The position numbers and the translations under genes were made by a program. Below the pieces are notes generated by a model. That model was not told where the DNA came from. It worked only from the letters and a program-made list of their open reading frames with translations, and made no database searches. Shown here one piece after another: positions 25,301-37,029 of a stretch of 64,000 bases of DNA. The number at the start of each line of letters is the position of its first letter. Position 1 is the stretch's first letter. Source of the stretch: Fasciolopsis buskii (Eukaryota > Platyhelminthes > Trematoda > Plagiorchiida > Fasciolidae); assembly GCA_008360955.1 (NCBI GenBank), contig LUCM01002247.1, positions 62,001 through 126,000 on the forward strand, given 5' to 3'.

Positions 25301-27000
25301 GAATTGTAATTGTTTGAGGCGTACGGAACCTGTGAGAAATAGCTTAGAATGAAAGAAAGAAGCCACACTGCATGCCTTTGTAGAGAAAAGAAGCGGAATT
25401 TGGAGAAGTAGAACAAATGAGGTTAATATGAAGTAACAAGGTACGGGTAAGTATAGAGACACAATGAAACCACAGTATGGAGACGGTAAGCCACGCAGAG
25501 ATTTCTGGGACAAGGACAACTAAAACAGAAAGGCGAGATGATGCGCCAAACGGCAGGATAGATGTCAAAAAAAGAAAATAAAAGAGCATAACTCTGGTGA
25601 CAACTAAAAAGTAGTGGCGGGGCCATAGGAGGAACATGGTGACCCATGGAATCTCGTAGATGTGCACGAGGATTGGGATACAATTACACAGGGTAATGAG
25701 GCACCCCCGGCAAACCCGGTGATAGTCTTGGGCTTTCCAGGGAGTTTTGAACTCTTTGGGCATTTTGCAAACTCAGGGTCAGTGAGTGCTTTGTCCCAGG
25801 TTCATGGGCTTTCTGTTGAGTCTGGATGGATGAACTTGAATCCGAAACGTGAAGAACCAGCAGTGAGGGGCGTTATCCAGGCTACGACGTATGCCAGGGT
25901 TATGATATTTGCAGTGTCAAACTAGATGGGTAACTGAGCGCAAATTAGAGGTGGTTTAATTGTTCGGTGACGATTTCACCCAAATTTGGTGGGCTGCTAC
26001 ATTGGCCGATTTAGACATGCTGTTTTCCTCATAACGGATTTATTCGCTGACGCTGCTGTTTCTTCAGGGATCCAATTACGAAACGATACTGCCTTGTGGG
26101 TAAAGAAATCGGCTGTCGGAATTGTTCAAGTTCTTGGCTGGAACAAGTTTTAAAGAATTTTTCCTAATAGGGAAAATAGTGTTCGAATTATTTTTTTAAC
26201 TAGGTCTGACGGTGGGTGATAGTAAATCAGAATAGAAACAAATAAAGTGATTCGCAGACCAAGAGATAGCCGCTGGGGCTGAAAAATCGAGGACTAAGAT
26301 GGTCGAGCAATTTTGGAGCTCTCCTACTGCTTCCTAGCTCCAAATAGTGCATTGTGCAAGATCTGCATCCAGCATTGTGGAAGGAGCAGAACGAAGATTT
26401 CGTATACCATTTACATTTTTGTGAAACCTATGTGGGTCATGTTTAAAATTCGGTCAGCCGCATTCTTGGCATGCTGAGAGCGATAGGAGAGGAGGTTACT
26501 CCCTAACTAGGAACTTAGCAATTTGTGACTGTCAAACCTGGCCAAGGTAGCAGCTAGGGTGACGGAGAACATATGATGACCTGCTGTGCTGTTTCTGGTA
26601 TGGGTGATGATAATGAAAAAATGCATTGACCAGTCGCGCTACAATCCTGACGTCCTATTTCGTTATTTTGTCGACGGGTGATTGATTCTATGATGTTCTC
26701 CGTTCGGCGTTACAATCGTTTGGAATCACTTTTGTTCAAAACCTTATCGTTTTTCAACATATAATAGAATCCCGTATTGCTGCACCTCATCGGTCACTTA
26801 ATCGATCTAGAAGAGGCGATTATGCTGGCTGGCAGGCAGCCGTTAAATGCACCATTCCACCAGAGGTGTCCACTCCGGCATTGTTGAGTACTAACACCGG
26901 CTTCCTGTTTACGAAAACGTCGCATCTATCACTCGCTCCTCAATCGCTGATCTATGTTTACACGGGTGTCATCTGCATACAAAAGGGTGACTGAACCGGG
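22390..27000. other. Stretch without a recognised gene
   Basis: Minus-strand frames at 23450-23788 (112 codons), 24093-24572 (159 codons) and 25344-25763 (139 codons) are unusually long. They are Pro/Ser/Thr-rich (first two) or strongly hydrophobic (third), without motifs. The plus strand is purine-rich through much of 24-26 kb, which by itself favours long minus-strand frames. I cannot separate old LINE ORF1 or UTR sequence from chance frames here. Confidence 0.3.
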
Positions 27001-27017
27001 ATATTGCTGAGTCACTC

Positions 27018-27215
27018 GTGTCGATAGACAGCTTCGGACTCCACCGGCAGTACAGAGTTTCCTACAAAAAGAAGACTGGAGGTGGTATTGCAACATGCAT
27101 AAAATCCTTCTGGTCCGGCAAGTCCAAAGTTATTTATACGTACTCGTTAAACGGAATTGATTGTCTCGTGGTAAAGTGTCAACCCACGTATTTCGTCATA
27201 ACAGAGCTAACATAA
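27018..27215 (+). mobile_element. Possible LINE endonuclease fragment, plus strand
   Basis: The 65-codon plus frame reads YRVSYKKKTGGGIATCIKSF followed by GIDCLVVKCQPTYFVIT. This resembles the middle of a LINE endonuclease: a Y-x-x-x-R-x-x-R block, GGGVA, then the strand before the YRPP box. The YRPP and GDFN boxes are not found downstream. It is the only such piece in the first 30 kb on the plus strand. Short and decayed, so tentative. Confidence 0.42.
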
Positions 27216-27219
27216 CCAA

Positions 27220-29170
27220 ACTCAACTATGAATAAAAAGGCACTTGGCATTTGGGATTGGGTTTACGAGAGTGGGCATTGGTCCCACTCCGGGAGAGTTG
27301 GTTCATGGTGGATGACAGAGTCTTAGACACCTCATTAGGGTACTCAAAGGAGTGTTCGCCCGGTTTCTCGGGGTTAGCATTATTGAGAGAAGTATTAAGG
27401 GGATTTGTATGAGGGTAGGCTCTGTGACAGTACGGAGGTACGTCGGGTATGGGTAGGTACGGAATGGTGTGCATCCTACAGGATTTAAAGAAGTGAAACT
27501 TCTCGACTTCGAGGTAAAAGGAATTCTGCCTCTGGAATTTCAGGCTGCAGGTGGTGACAGTGTACGAGGAGGCTGGCGAAGTGACCTTTTTGAGGAGTCG
27601 ACTGGTGTATTGGGGCTAGTAGTCGGGAGTGGTTTAAATCGGCACATTCCTGGTTGGAGGTATCTTGATGTAATACCAGGTGGGGTTTCTACCGGAGGGC
27701 TGTGTGGGCGAGGGTTAAATGTTGAGCTCTAAGTCCGCCGCGGGTGACTGTGCTGCGGGGTCTCAGGCAGGGGTGCTCTACAACCTCCTATGGACTCAAG
27801 TTTGAGGGAGTGAAAGTGTTCGGCGCTGTGGGCATATAGGCGCCACAGGATTTATTTTCCATCCGCGAAAAACCTCCCTTTGTAGGAGAGCCTCGCCAGT
27901 AAATATTGTGACGGTCTTGGCAACAACTTGACAATTTTTGATAAACTGTTTAGTCATAGAATCATCTGAAAATTGAAAAAATAAAAAGCAATCTTAGCGT
28001 CGTGACTTCCTCCCTAATCGAATGCAAGCGCACTTGTGATGATCTATGCCACAGGCGTTAAGAAGGCGTGACATTACAATTTCTAGGGACAAGCAACCGG
28101 GAAAATTAAAAACGACAGCGGTTTTTCTGCTGCTTTGCGTTTTCAGCTTCAGTGGTGATTGAGTTCAAAAAAACGACATGCGGATAGTAAGCTCTGAGAG
28201 GTGGAAGAGCTGGGAGGTTTCGTGATGTTGATCACTGCGGATAGGCGCAAAAGTGTGTATTCCAGCGACTAACCTTTTGTCTGTAGGTTTGTCGTTTTCT
28301 GCTCCATGTGGGCGGTTATATTTAGCGCTTTCTGGTATAGGCCCATGAGTGTTACAGAACGCCAGGTGCTTCCATCTGAGTGCTGGAAGTTATTTGTTTT
28401 CAATTGTGGGCTAGCCTATTTTCTTGCACGAACTCTTGGAAAAAAACAGATCTACGGATAACATTACCTGAAGGCACCCTAGATGGACTACGGAGGCACC
28501 AGCGACAGAGCGACATTGCCAACTGAATCACACATGAAATTCCGAACAATCGCACATAAGATCTAAAAGAATGGGCGTGATTTTAAACTATCAGGTTGAG
28601 TATACCACCTTAGCGCGGGGTGCTGTTAAAGAGGACGGGCTACTGCAACAATACCACGATGTCGGAGCACATACAAAATGGTCTTAGTCTCATGATTCGA
28701 CTGAAAATCAATGTGATGCCTTGATGGGTGCACAAAGGTGTAATATGGAAATTAGTGGACGGGCCAATAGACACGTCTAATCGTAAAACCGAATACGCTG
28801 AACGAGAAATTTACGTTTCTTAGTACTACAGTGCTTAACTTTAGTCCATGTCAGACCTGGAAATCTGACAATCTACGAGAGGGCAAAAAACACGGGTGCG
28901 ATGTGCCGCAGGTTACCCCTCCTTCGTTTAAATGACTAAAGATAGGTCACTTCTCTACAGAGGAACCCTTGGCTATGCCTCACAGGATCTCGGTCATGGG
29001 AAATTGATTTGGAAAGTAGAAACAATAAAAATTTCGCTACCCTTATAGGCTGATCATCCAAAACAGACGTACTTTCACCAAAGCGGTCATGTGCTCGCCA
29101 GTTTAAATAAAACATGCATGCCAGTATCGTACAGGAGTTCACTCCTCGTTGATAGGGGCATGGATGCATC
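27220..29170. other. Stretch without a recognised gene
   Basis: A Pro/Asn/Ser-rich minus frame (27226-27474) and a Gly-rich plus frame (27469-27732) are the only ones over 80 codons. From 27.8 to 28.9 kb there is no open frame of note. Confidence 0.35.
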
Positions 29171-29179
29171 GCATGTCAG

Positions 29180-29560
29180 CCTCCGTACAAAAGTCCCAGC
29201 GCAAATTCTTTAGAGCAACCTTGGCTTTTTCCGTCAGGTTCAAACACCAATCTAGCTCGCTTCCACCATACAATAGGTCGTCAAAGCCAATTTCTTTAAC
29301 TTGACTTCACACTCTATTCCGTCCCCACAGGCCGCAAGTTCCCGAACACCTAGCGGTTCTTTAGACACCAGGGGAACACCCCTTCTAACCAACGATGCCG
29401 CGACTCCCTTCGATCGAAGGAGCATAAGTAAGGCATACAAAAATCTTCCGTCTTTCAACATCGCCGCAAAACCCACGAGTAGTATCATGATGTCATATCC
29501 TGTCCCTTTAGGTCCACTACGGCCCCATGGCTCAGTTCGCTCACTAGGCATGCTTAACTC
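29180..29560 (-). mobile_element. Possible LINE endonuclease fragment, minus strand
   Basis: The 99-codon minus frame (29252-29551) contains GVAASLVRRGVPLVSKEPLG, then LAACGDGIECEVKLKKLAL. This resembles the GGVAxxVRxxxP ... xxEslwVklxl segment of LINE endonucleases. The catalytic boxes on either side are not recognisable. The overlapping plus frame (29301-29582) is its shadow or chance. Confidence 0.4.
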
Positions 29561-29599
29561 AGTTAGGCCTCTGCTCCATTAGGTCAGCACCACCAAAGA

Positions 29600-32500
29600 A
29601 ACGATCAGTATCGAAAGCCATCACTTCTGCTCAGTTTATCCAGGTTCGTTAATTATTATAACCACTACCCAGGTTACTGTCCCGAAGCTAACATTAACTT
29701 CAGTAGATTAAAAACCAGCAGCTGCAGTATTTGACAATGAGCTGTTGCTAGTTTCGGGCGTAATATCATTGGGGATATCATGGGAGGCAGAGGAGACGGC
29801 GCGATTTGGTTGGAGACGGTACAGGTTGGCCTAACACAAAACAGACAACTCTAAACAAATGCATTTTTGTCACTATCTACCCCACTGGATGCAATGGGCA
29901 GCGCGGTCCTGATCATCCTGCACGACGGCTAACTGAGTATGAAATTATTTGTAGACGTGTAACTCAAGGTTAGTAGTGGACGGGCACTAATAGAGAACCC
30001 AGTGGGTGAACGACTGAAGTTCTCAACAAAGCCTTTGTTTCTACCAAGAAACTTACCGCAGGGCAGCGGTGCATGGCTGAATGGAGGCTCATCTACTTGG
30101 AACAATTATTCCTCCAGTCATTTCTTCGACTTAGTTGCGAGCTGAGATCAATCCCCGGCCGGGAGGACCAAGAAATTCCTTCACCAGGGTTCTAACCATT
30201 GACCTTACAAACGTGAGTAAGTCTTCGGCTTGTGGTAAACTACCTGTCAGGTTCGTTTGCATGTGACTTTTGGCCAACGTTCAAACTCACTCTGGCGGAA
30301 AAACGCCGCGGTTCATTGCCGTGTTTCACTGGCAAGGCATGGTTTTCCAGAAGTCGCAAGCCTTTGGGCATCGGGGGAAAATTAGCGTCCAGGCAAAGCA
30401 AGGCACAGGTCCCTTTGTGTTTTAGTTGCTTGTTGTCCTGTATGTCACATTCCATATTGTAGAACGTTCACGCAGTACCCTTTTGTTGCCGTCCTAGTGA
30501 AAGGCGTGTTTTACACTTTTAATCGGAAAGAAGCCGAGTCTGCAGGGACAAGGATGCAGGGAAAACAGCAACTGCAGGAGGAGATCCTGTTTTGTGCACG
30601 CTATAGGATAATTATGGACGCTTTTCTGTCCCTATTGTTCACACCAGTCCTGTGCCAGCTAGACTGAGCGGAATTGAATCGAATATTGGTCCTCAAGCAA
30701 TGCTTTTTAGTATATTGAAGTACGCCGCTAATGGTTCCTACGGTCACTTCACCTTAATTAGTAGTCCTTCGTTACCCTGTGGTTTTACTGGTTTCGGAGA
30801 GTTTTTTGTTTGAGTGGTGATTTGATTTGAAGGTCAGGTGAGCCAGTTTGTGATTCGGGGCGAAGTAAATGTAAGGGGTTCGAGGACAACTAAGAAATTT
30901 CCAGAAATGAAAGAGTTTGATGACTGAGATTTTACTTATGCAACACATTTTTTAATTAACTATTTTTGCAACATATTAAGGTATCGAATGTCACTGTTTT
31001 TAGGCAAATGGAAATTAGGAATATATTTGTCAAGAGGAAGGAGAGGAAAGAGCGGATAAATTTACTTTTCCTGGGTATTGAAAATTTGATTGGCATCGCT
31101 TCGTTATCACACAGCAAATTCATCGTTTTTTCTGGTAACCTAACTGAATTTACCGGCAGGTTTTTATTATTTGGTTTTTTCTTTACTTGACGCAGTGATT
31201 TTGATAACCTTCAGATTTGGTTGACTAGTTCACAATCGTGAACCAATGGACCAATTTCGGGTCTCGGGTTTTTTCTTGTTTTCATCAGTTGTATTTAGTT
31301 TCTCTCCGTGACCTTTTTGATTTACGTAGTTGTCTTGTAGCTGTTTCAATCAGTTGGGTTCTCACTGGCCAGTCTATGTGTAGGGTTAGCTTCAACATTT
31401 GCAAATGCTTCCATTGAAGCAATGGGTATAACTTCAGGACTCCCCATCTAATTATGGATAAGAATTCGGTGCCAAGTGGATAAAGAATTTCTGGGGTTTT
31501 TCTTTGGTTTATTTTGATTCCTCATGTTAGTAACACTGTATTTTATGCGCCACTAACGGCTTGTAGCGGCACATGGATTTGTTCCCCCGGATCGCTTGTT
31601 TAACCAAACTGACCCGCAGCGTGATTGTCATTTGCACGTTATTCGCGCACCACTTGCTCATGGGCTCTTGTCAAATATACCCAAACAGTTACGATTCCCG
31701 ACTGTCCTTTCATTGTACTAGTAGAGTGTCTGGATTTTTAATATTCCAGTCGTATGGCACCTAGTAAGAGTGATACACAAGTGGTCACAACGGTTAAGGG
31801 TAAGCAAACGTAATACAAGAGCCACGTTCAGAAGCCAGTCTTATAGGCTCTCGACCAGACAGGCCGGTCATGTGTTGTCGCCATGAACACGCTTTGGGAT
31901 ATGAGACGCCTGCTTTATCGATTGTATACTACATTCGTCTGCATCTGGAATATATTAGCCATGGTTTTTCCTTGCATGCTGACTGACATAAGGACTGAAA
32001 CAAGGCAGCGTTTTGCTACACGGGACTTTGTGTGGGTTTTTAGTCTCAGCCGCGTAGTTTGATTTCGGGGCATTCATCTCACATCGGTTGACTCCAGGTG
32101 ACTCCTTGACAATCGGATATGCCTAGGGACATTGTTCATGGTCACATGAGTCGAGGTTCTGCTTCGCAAATCCGACCAGACTGGTGACCACCGACTCACT
32201 CTTTTGTCTCCTCCATTTAGGAGTACAATTTCCATTTGATATTGACTCCCTGTTTCTTTGTTAGAAGGATTACCTCAACCGCTGCCTCAGCGAATATTTA
32301 ATGGGACAAAGATAGCGTGCAAACCAGTAGAAGGTTCATACGGGATGCGTCTCTTTGGCACTATATTCCGGAAAGTAAGGCAGAGAAGGATTTCAAATAG
32401 ATGCATTTAAATTCAGGTCTTGAATTCTTAGCATTATGATGATGTGTTCCTATAACAGGCGGCTTAAGACACTTCATCAAATTGTCGAAATGAAATGGTT

Positions 32501-32760
32501 AATCAGAGTAAACAGCGGTTCAATCGACGGACGCCCTTGATTCATTACTAAACCAGTGCAACAAACCTATGCTTTTGGATGCAACTAAACACTATTTTGA
32601 TCACGAAATGGACGCAAATTGTGATGAAAATGACCGATGGTGTGGACTAACCTTTTAACTATATCAACACTTCTCTGCAAACATAAACTGCAGATAACTG
32701 CATGATTAACTTACGATGATAACTGAATGTCAATCACCTTCATAGGTGCAATTGATAAGT
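29600..32760. other. Stretch without a recognised gene; AT content rises
   Basis: Frames at 30232-30462, 30966-31190 and 31573-31764 carry no motif or convincing splice borders. From about 30.8 kb the sequence becomes visibly more AT-rich and loses the recognisable LINE pieces seen before. Confidence 0.35.
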
Positions 32761-32768
32761 TTATTTAG

Positions 32769-33050
32769 GCATATAAAGTTTGCACTGCAAAATTAAGTAG
32801 GTCTACCTATGAGCTTGAAAGAAGGCACCTGTTTATTAATTCTATTGATAAAGTAGTTGACAAGCTCACAAAATTATTTCCAGTCCTTCTAATATGCGAG
32901 CTTCAATGGGACGAAGTTTTAGTGAAAATCAAACTTTCAAAGCTTGTTAATCGCTGGCAAGGTGAACTAGAAAGTGAAAGAGAGTTTGGCGAGGAAATAA
33001 AAAAGTGGTTTTATGGGATTAAAGTCTTATTAATAAAGCCTGAGATTCCA
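32769..33050 (+). CDS. Internal exon of an unidentified gene
   Basis: A 282-base open segment encodes 94 residues without a stop. It is bordered by an AG acceptor after TAAGTTTATTT and a consensus GTAAGT donor at 33051; both borders are phase 0. The frame is closed by TAG just upstream and by a stop 54 bases after the donor, so splice borders fit the coding block well. The peptide is helix-rich, with heptad-like leucines and charged residues; YELERRHLFINSIDKVVDKL and WDEVLVKIKLSKLVNRW are typical stretches. I do not recognise the family. A spectrin-like or other helical-bundle protein is possible, but helix spacing does not fit a canonical spectrin repeat. Nothing shows it belongs to the coiled-coil gene starting near 40.1 kb. 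Confidence 0.55.
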
Positions 33051-34599
33051 GTAAGTTATACTCCCGAGGTTACTCGGGACACATACGTGGGATTCCTGCG
33101 CTAAGTATTCAGTAAATCAAAATTGCGTACTTTAAAATTACTTTAAATCGATTTTTCTTTTATTCATTAATTAGCAATAACGCAAGCCATTTTGGTTTTA
33201 ATTAGGAGCAATGTTTTGGCTCAGACATCTTTAAAGTCAATCATCATGGGATCAATGGACAATGCGTTTTCCATAGTTTATCACGTCGCCTTCAAAAATA
33301 TTAATAAAGGTTTGTAACTTCTTTTTCAAAGGACCTTTCAGGGTTTTCCGAGGTTATTTTTAGAACCTCTAAAATAGTCGGGGATTGCTGGATTAGCCAA
33401 AGAATATGCTTTAATCATCCAAATCTTCAAATATTTCTCTTCATCATTCCAGTAGATGCAACATAAAGCGCGAATAATTTTCCCTTATTTCATCCCTCCA
33501 GCCGGACTTGCGTTACCCTCTGTAATTGAATTAGAATATAAAACACGTTTGGTATCAGTCTCTTAGTCTTTTCATGTGATGCTTTTAAAAGCAGTAGTGG
33601 GTTTTTGCAAGTCGTTTTGTAAATGTCTCATGATTCTCACCGGTTTATGAAGATTTTTCATTAAAATTGGCATTTTGGCATTAGTTTAATCAGCATTAAC
33701 CTCGAAATAAAACTTATGAGCCAAATTTCAAATGTTTTGCAAAAAAGATAAAATTTTATGCAATCAAATGGTTGAATTTCTTTGGTTTTAATTTTTTTAT
33801 ACTGTCAATTTATGCGTTGTATTGAGATGGCTGCTATAATAGACTACCGATGGTTACATCGGATGTTTTTTAACCTTTGCTGAGACTCATCAGGCTTTTC
33901 ATTAGTATCAAATTTCAAGCATGAATGAGTTGCATCATCTTTCAGCGTTATTTGGTTTAGAGTCAAATTATGCACGACATAATTCTTTTTTAGGTACATT
34001 CGTTCTTTTTGAGTTTCTTTCCTCTGCTTGTTGTTAGTATACTACGTAAGCTTGTACGTGCTATCTGATTGTATGCTGGCGCATGTTCAGTGACTCTAGA
34101 ATATAATACTTACATGACCTCAAGGTTTTTTAAAGAGAATTAATTTTTTTATCTCATAACTTTTAAACTATTCAACTTTAAGCGTTTGGTGAAGAAAAGT
34201 TGTTGCTACCACTCCGTAATATGAATGGAAAAAGGTTAATACAAAAATATTGTGTAAAGGAACAAAACATGAAACGTCTAGACAATGCGCCTTAGAATTC
34301 TTCATTCAAGCAGAAACTAAGAAACTGGGTGATATTTGGTGATCGTGTGCATAACATTCTAAAATGCTCAAAATAATAGTCAGTATCATTTTAATGAGGA
34401 CTTTAACTAAGAATCACAATGTCTGTACAGCCTGATCGTATTCCATGAAGTACTTTTGATTGCTAAACTGAATTCCGAGGAAAATGCGACACTACCTATA
34501 AAATGACTCCATTCTGCGGAGTACAGTGGTAGTAGACAGGGGTTAAGCAACATGGAAATTTAACTTAGTTGCTGGAAGCTTCAATTCACCAAATCTTGA
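33051..34599. other. Stretch without a recognised gene (likely intron)
   Basis: Very AT-rich sequence with frequent stops in all frames, starting at the GTAAGT donor of the exon ending at 33050. Consistent with intron sequence; no repeat matching elsewhere in the window was seen. Confidence 0.4.
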
Positions 34600-34687
34600 T
34601 TAGCTTCCTTTATGTGGCAGCCTTCTGTTGGTTGCGACTTCCTTTCTGAAGTGATATATGGTGTTGCTTGACTAATAAAAGAAGTAG
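34600..34687 (+). repeat. SINE 3' half (same family as 41704-41875)
   Basis: This matches the 3' half of the SINE at 41704-41875: AGCTTCC, TGGCAGCC, TCTGTTGG, CCTT.C.GAA and the tail ACTAATAAAAGAAGTA in the same order and spacing. The tRNA-like head is not recognisable. The shared tail shows a common source family rather than chance. Confidence 0.7.
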
Positions 34688-35662
34688 ACGTTTTAACAAT
34701 AAATAACTGATCATGAAACAGTTTTCTTTAATCAGTTGAATTTGCCTTTATTGCTGATGGCCGCTTTCTCTTTGGCATATCTCTATCTGAGATTATGACA
34801 ATTTTTTCTGAGGATTTTGTGGACACGAAATGAGGCAGCGCCATGTTTGTTGCTGCGATTTTACTCTTTTGCACGGAGTTTCCAAAGTAATCACATTGAC
34901 ATGGTCCCATGTCAGTTTATTTTTCTAGCTCATGGTTGGTAATTCCTCCCAGTTAGTTGACCCTACCATCCTTGCCTTGTTCTCCACCCAGTGTGCTCAA
35001 AAGATACATATACAAAAGCATTAACTATTCAGCAACTTGCTGTTTTCCAAAACGCCAATAAATTTAACTTAATCCGAGGTTTTATTTGTATTGCAATTCT
35101 TTGGATAACCATATGATGAACTTCAACCCGAAAATCTTTATCACCGAGTTTATATGCCTGATATTTGAATGTTAGTTAGTATCTGCAACTATTGAAGGTA
35201 CGTTACACGGTCTCCTTCCACTTCCTTATCTTTCTAACAAACAATATTCTCTGGAAGGCCCGTTCTTCTTAGGTTGTAGGTGAGGACTAGTATTTTACGA
35301 GCTCTAGCAATTTGTGGACCTGTGGATCGGTTGATGCTAGTGTCATAGGCGAATAAAATTAAAATAAAGATCCCATTTATGTTAGCTCAACTGAAAATCC
35401 TGCAGCAGTCAAAGTAGATGCGTTATAAAACGAACACTTATTGTGGGCACACCTGATGAATGACATACCAGTCAACCAGGAGAAAGCAGATAAGAAAAAG
35501 CGCGACAGGAGGTGGGTAAATTTTAAGTTCATGTGGTACTTTATTTGAACTGCACTAAGGAGATAACTTAAGCAAGTATATAGGGATGTATTGAGTGATG
35601 TTCAACAGTAATGTAAAGCCTTTAGTCCCTTTGAGATGACATAAATAGGCAGAAGGTGTCTA

Positions 35663-35694
35663 GAATGGAGAACTCGCTTACGGGCTCTCCATTC
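35663..35694. repeat. Perfect 9 bp inverted repeat
   Basis: GAATGGAGA (35663-35671) and TCTCCATTC (35686-35694) are exact reverse complements around a 14-base loop. The hairpin lies 15 bases from the B-box of the tRNA-like sequence at 35700-35780, on its downstream side in the minus orientation. It may be part of the same SINE-like insertion. Confidence 0.6.
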
Positions 35695-35699
35695 AAAAG

Positions 35700-35780
35700 T
35701 AGACTCAAGGGGCCGGAACCGGACAGGCCAACCTCCTTCTTTCGGGTAAGTACTCTGCCACTGAGCTACCGTGAGCACAG
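35700..35780 (-). ncRNA. tRNA-derived sequence (SINE head or tRNA remnant)
   Basis: On the minus strand TAGCTCAGTGG (plus 35758-35768) fits an A-box and GGTTCCGGCCC (plus 35710-35720) a decayed B-box, with tRNA-like spacing between them. A regular acceptor stem and anticodon stem cannot be formed, so this is not an intact tRNA gene. Downstream it lacks the AATAAARGAAGT tail of the other SINEs, so it may be another family. Confidence 0.45.
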
Positions 35781-36669
35781 CTCTCGAATGCACATTAAAT
35801 GCCTGGATGTCCAGTATTGCGCAAACCATTGTACTTGACATGCGACCTGTCATTCTATGTCCAAAACTATAGGTTACTCACAAGCGCTCTTTGAACCTCC
35901 TCCATGTATGATATTCCCTTCATTTAGAAAGTAGTCAGCGAGACTGATCCAGTGACTTCAACCAGGTTAGTAGCTCTCTGTCAATGGTATGGTGGTTCGT
36001 ACATGCTGTATGCTCACTTGTGTAATTTGAGTTCGAGAGCTATGCCAAAGTTGGCTCAGAATTACAGCGTGTGCACGGGAAGGTAACCGTAGCGATTGGT
36101 TCCTTGACTGAGGTGCATAAAAATCATCTACTTATCCATTTAAAACAGAAATTTCTTCAGGTAATAGTACTGCTCTACTGAAAATACCTGTTTGCTTTTG
36201 AACCCCACTTCTAGTTTGGAATGCACGGATTTGCAACTAGATCATATCTGGAGGCAGTAAAATCCACGAAAGAAAGTGCACGTTTATTATTTGTAAACGC
36301 TGTCCCCACAGAAACCACATTTAACTGAACTGCGTAATGCATTTTGATTCTCGAAGTAAACAGAACGCTTGTTCCGTTTTTCAACTTTATCTGTTACCTG
36401 AAAATCTCGTCTTTACGAATTAGAAACTGCTAACTAGTTATATATTGAATTAGCAAAAAATATATCTGATTTTAAAAACATCAAGAATACGGTATGCGCA
36501 TAGATCGCCAAGTCTGTATTCATATCCTGCGCCGTTAATGCCGCTGTAATAAAGAGCATCACTGAGGCAGAGCAAGGGAAAAAGAAATATGTGGATTTTA
36601 CTAGTTACATGATACACCTCTATCTCAAACCATTACATGGTTTTCCATTGGGGTGGATGTCTCCAGGGT

Positions 36670-36790
36670 GCCTAAACCAAAGTACGGGTTCGAGTATGAG
36701 GATTTTGTCCCGAGCCCTTGACCAAATGGCGTAATCTACAAGGCTGTAGGATTACTGGTGGTCACAGATTCCAAACGATGATTATCGAGT
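36670..36790 (+). repeat. Second SINE-like family, copy 1
   Basis: A B-box-like GGGTTCGAGTATGAGG is followed by CCCTTGACCAAATGGCGTAA and further sequence. The latter part recurs in decayed form at 47080-47165 (CCCTTTGACCAAATGATATA), with GGTGG and GATT blocks in register. The A-box is not convincing. Two copies in the window define a dispersed repeat of unknown type. Confidence 0.5.
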
Positions 36791-37029
36791 TCAACTCCAT
36801 ACGGGGCTTTAAACGCGGTTATCGTCATAACAAAATACTTATTCTTCGAGCAAACACCAAGAGCTTATCAAAGAAACCCTGAAGTCAGCGACAGCTATGT
36901 AGGACTTCAGTCTACATGAACCTCAAAAACGGTTAATGTCCCTGACTTCAGTCTCTGTGCCTCCGGGTTCCTGAGAAATCAATCAAGTGAGAGCTTGATA
37001 AGTGACAAATAGCAGCATAGGAAGACAGA

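Noticed and set aside
25344..25763. A 139-codon hydrophobic minus frame resembling a multi-span membrane protein
   Set aside because: The plus strand is purine-rich over the whole stretch, so the minus strand automatically reads Phe/Leu/Ser codons. There are also overlapping open frames in other phases.
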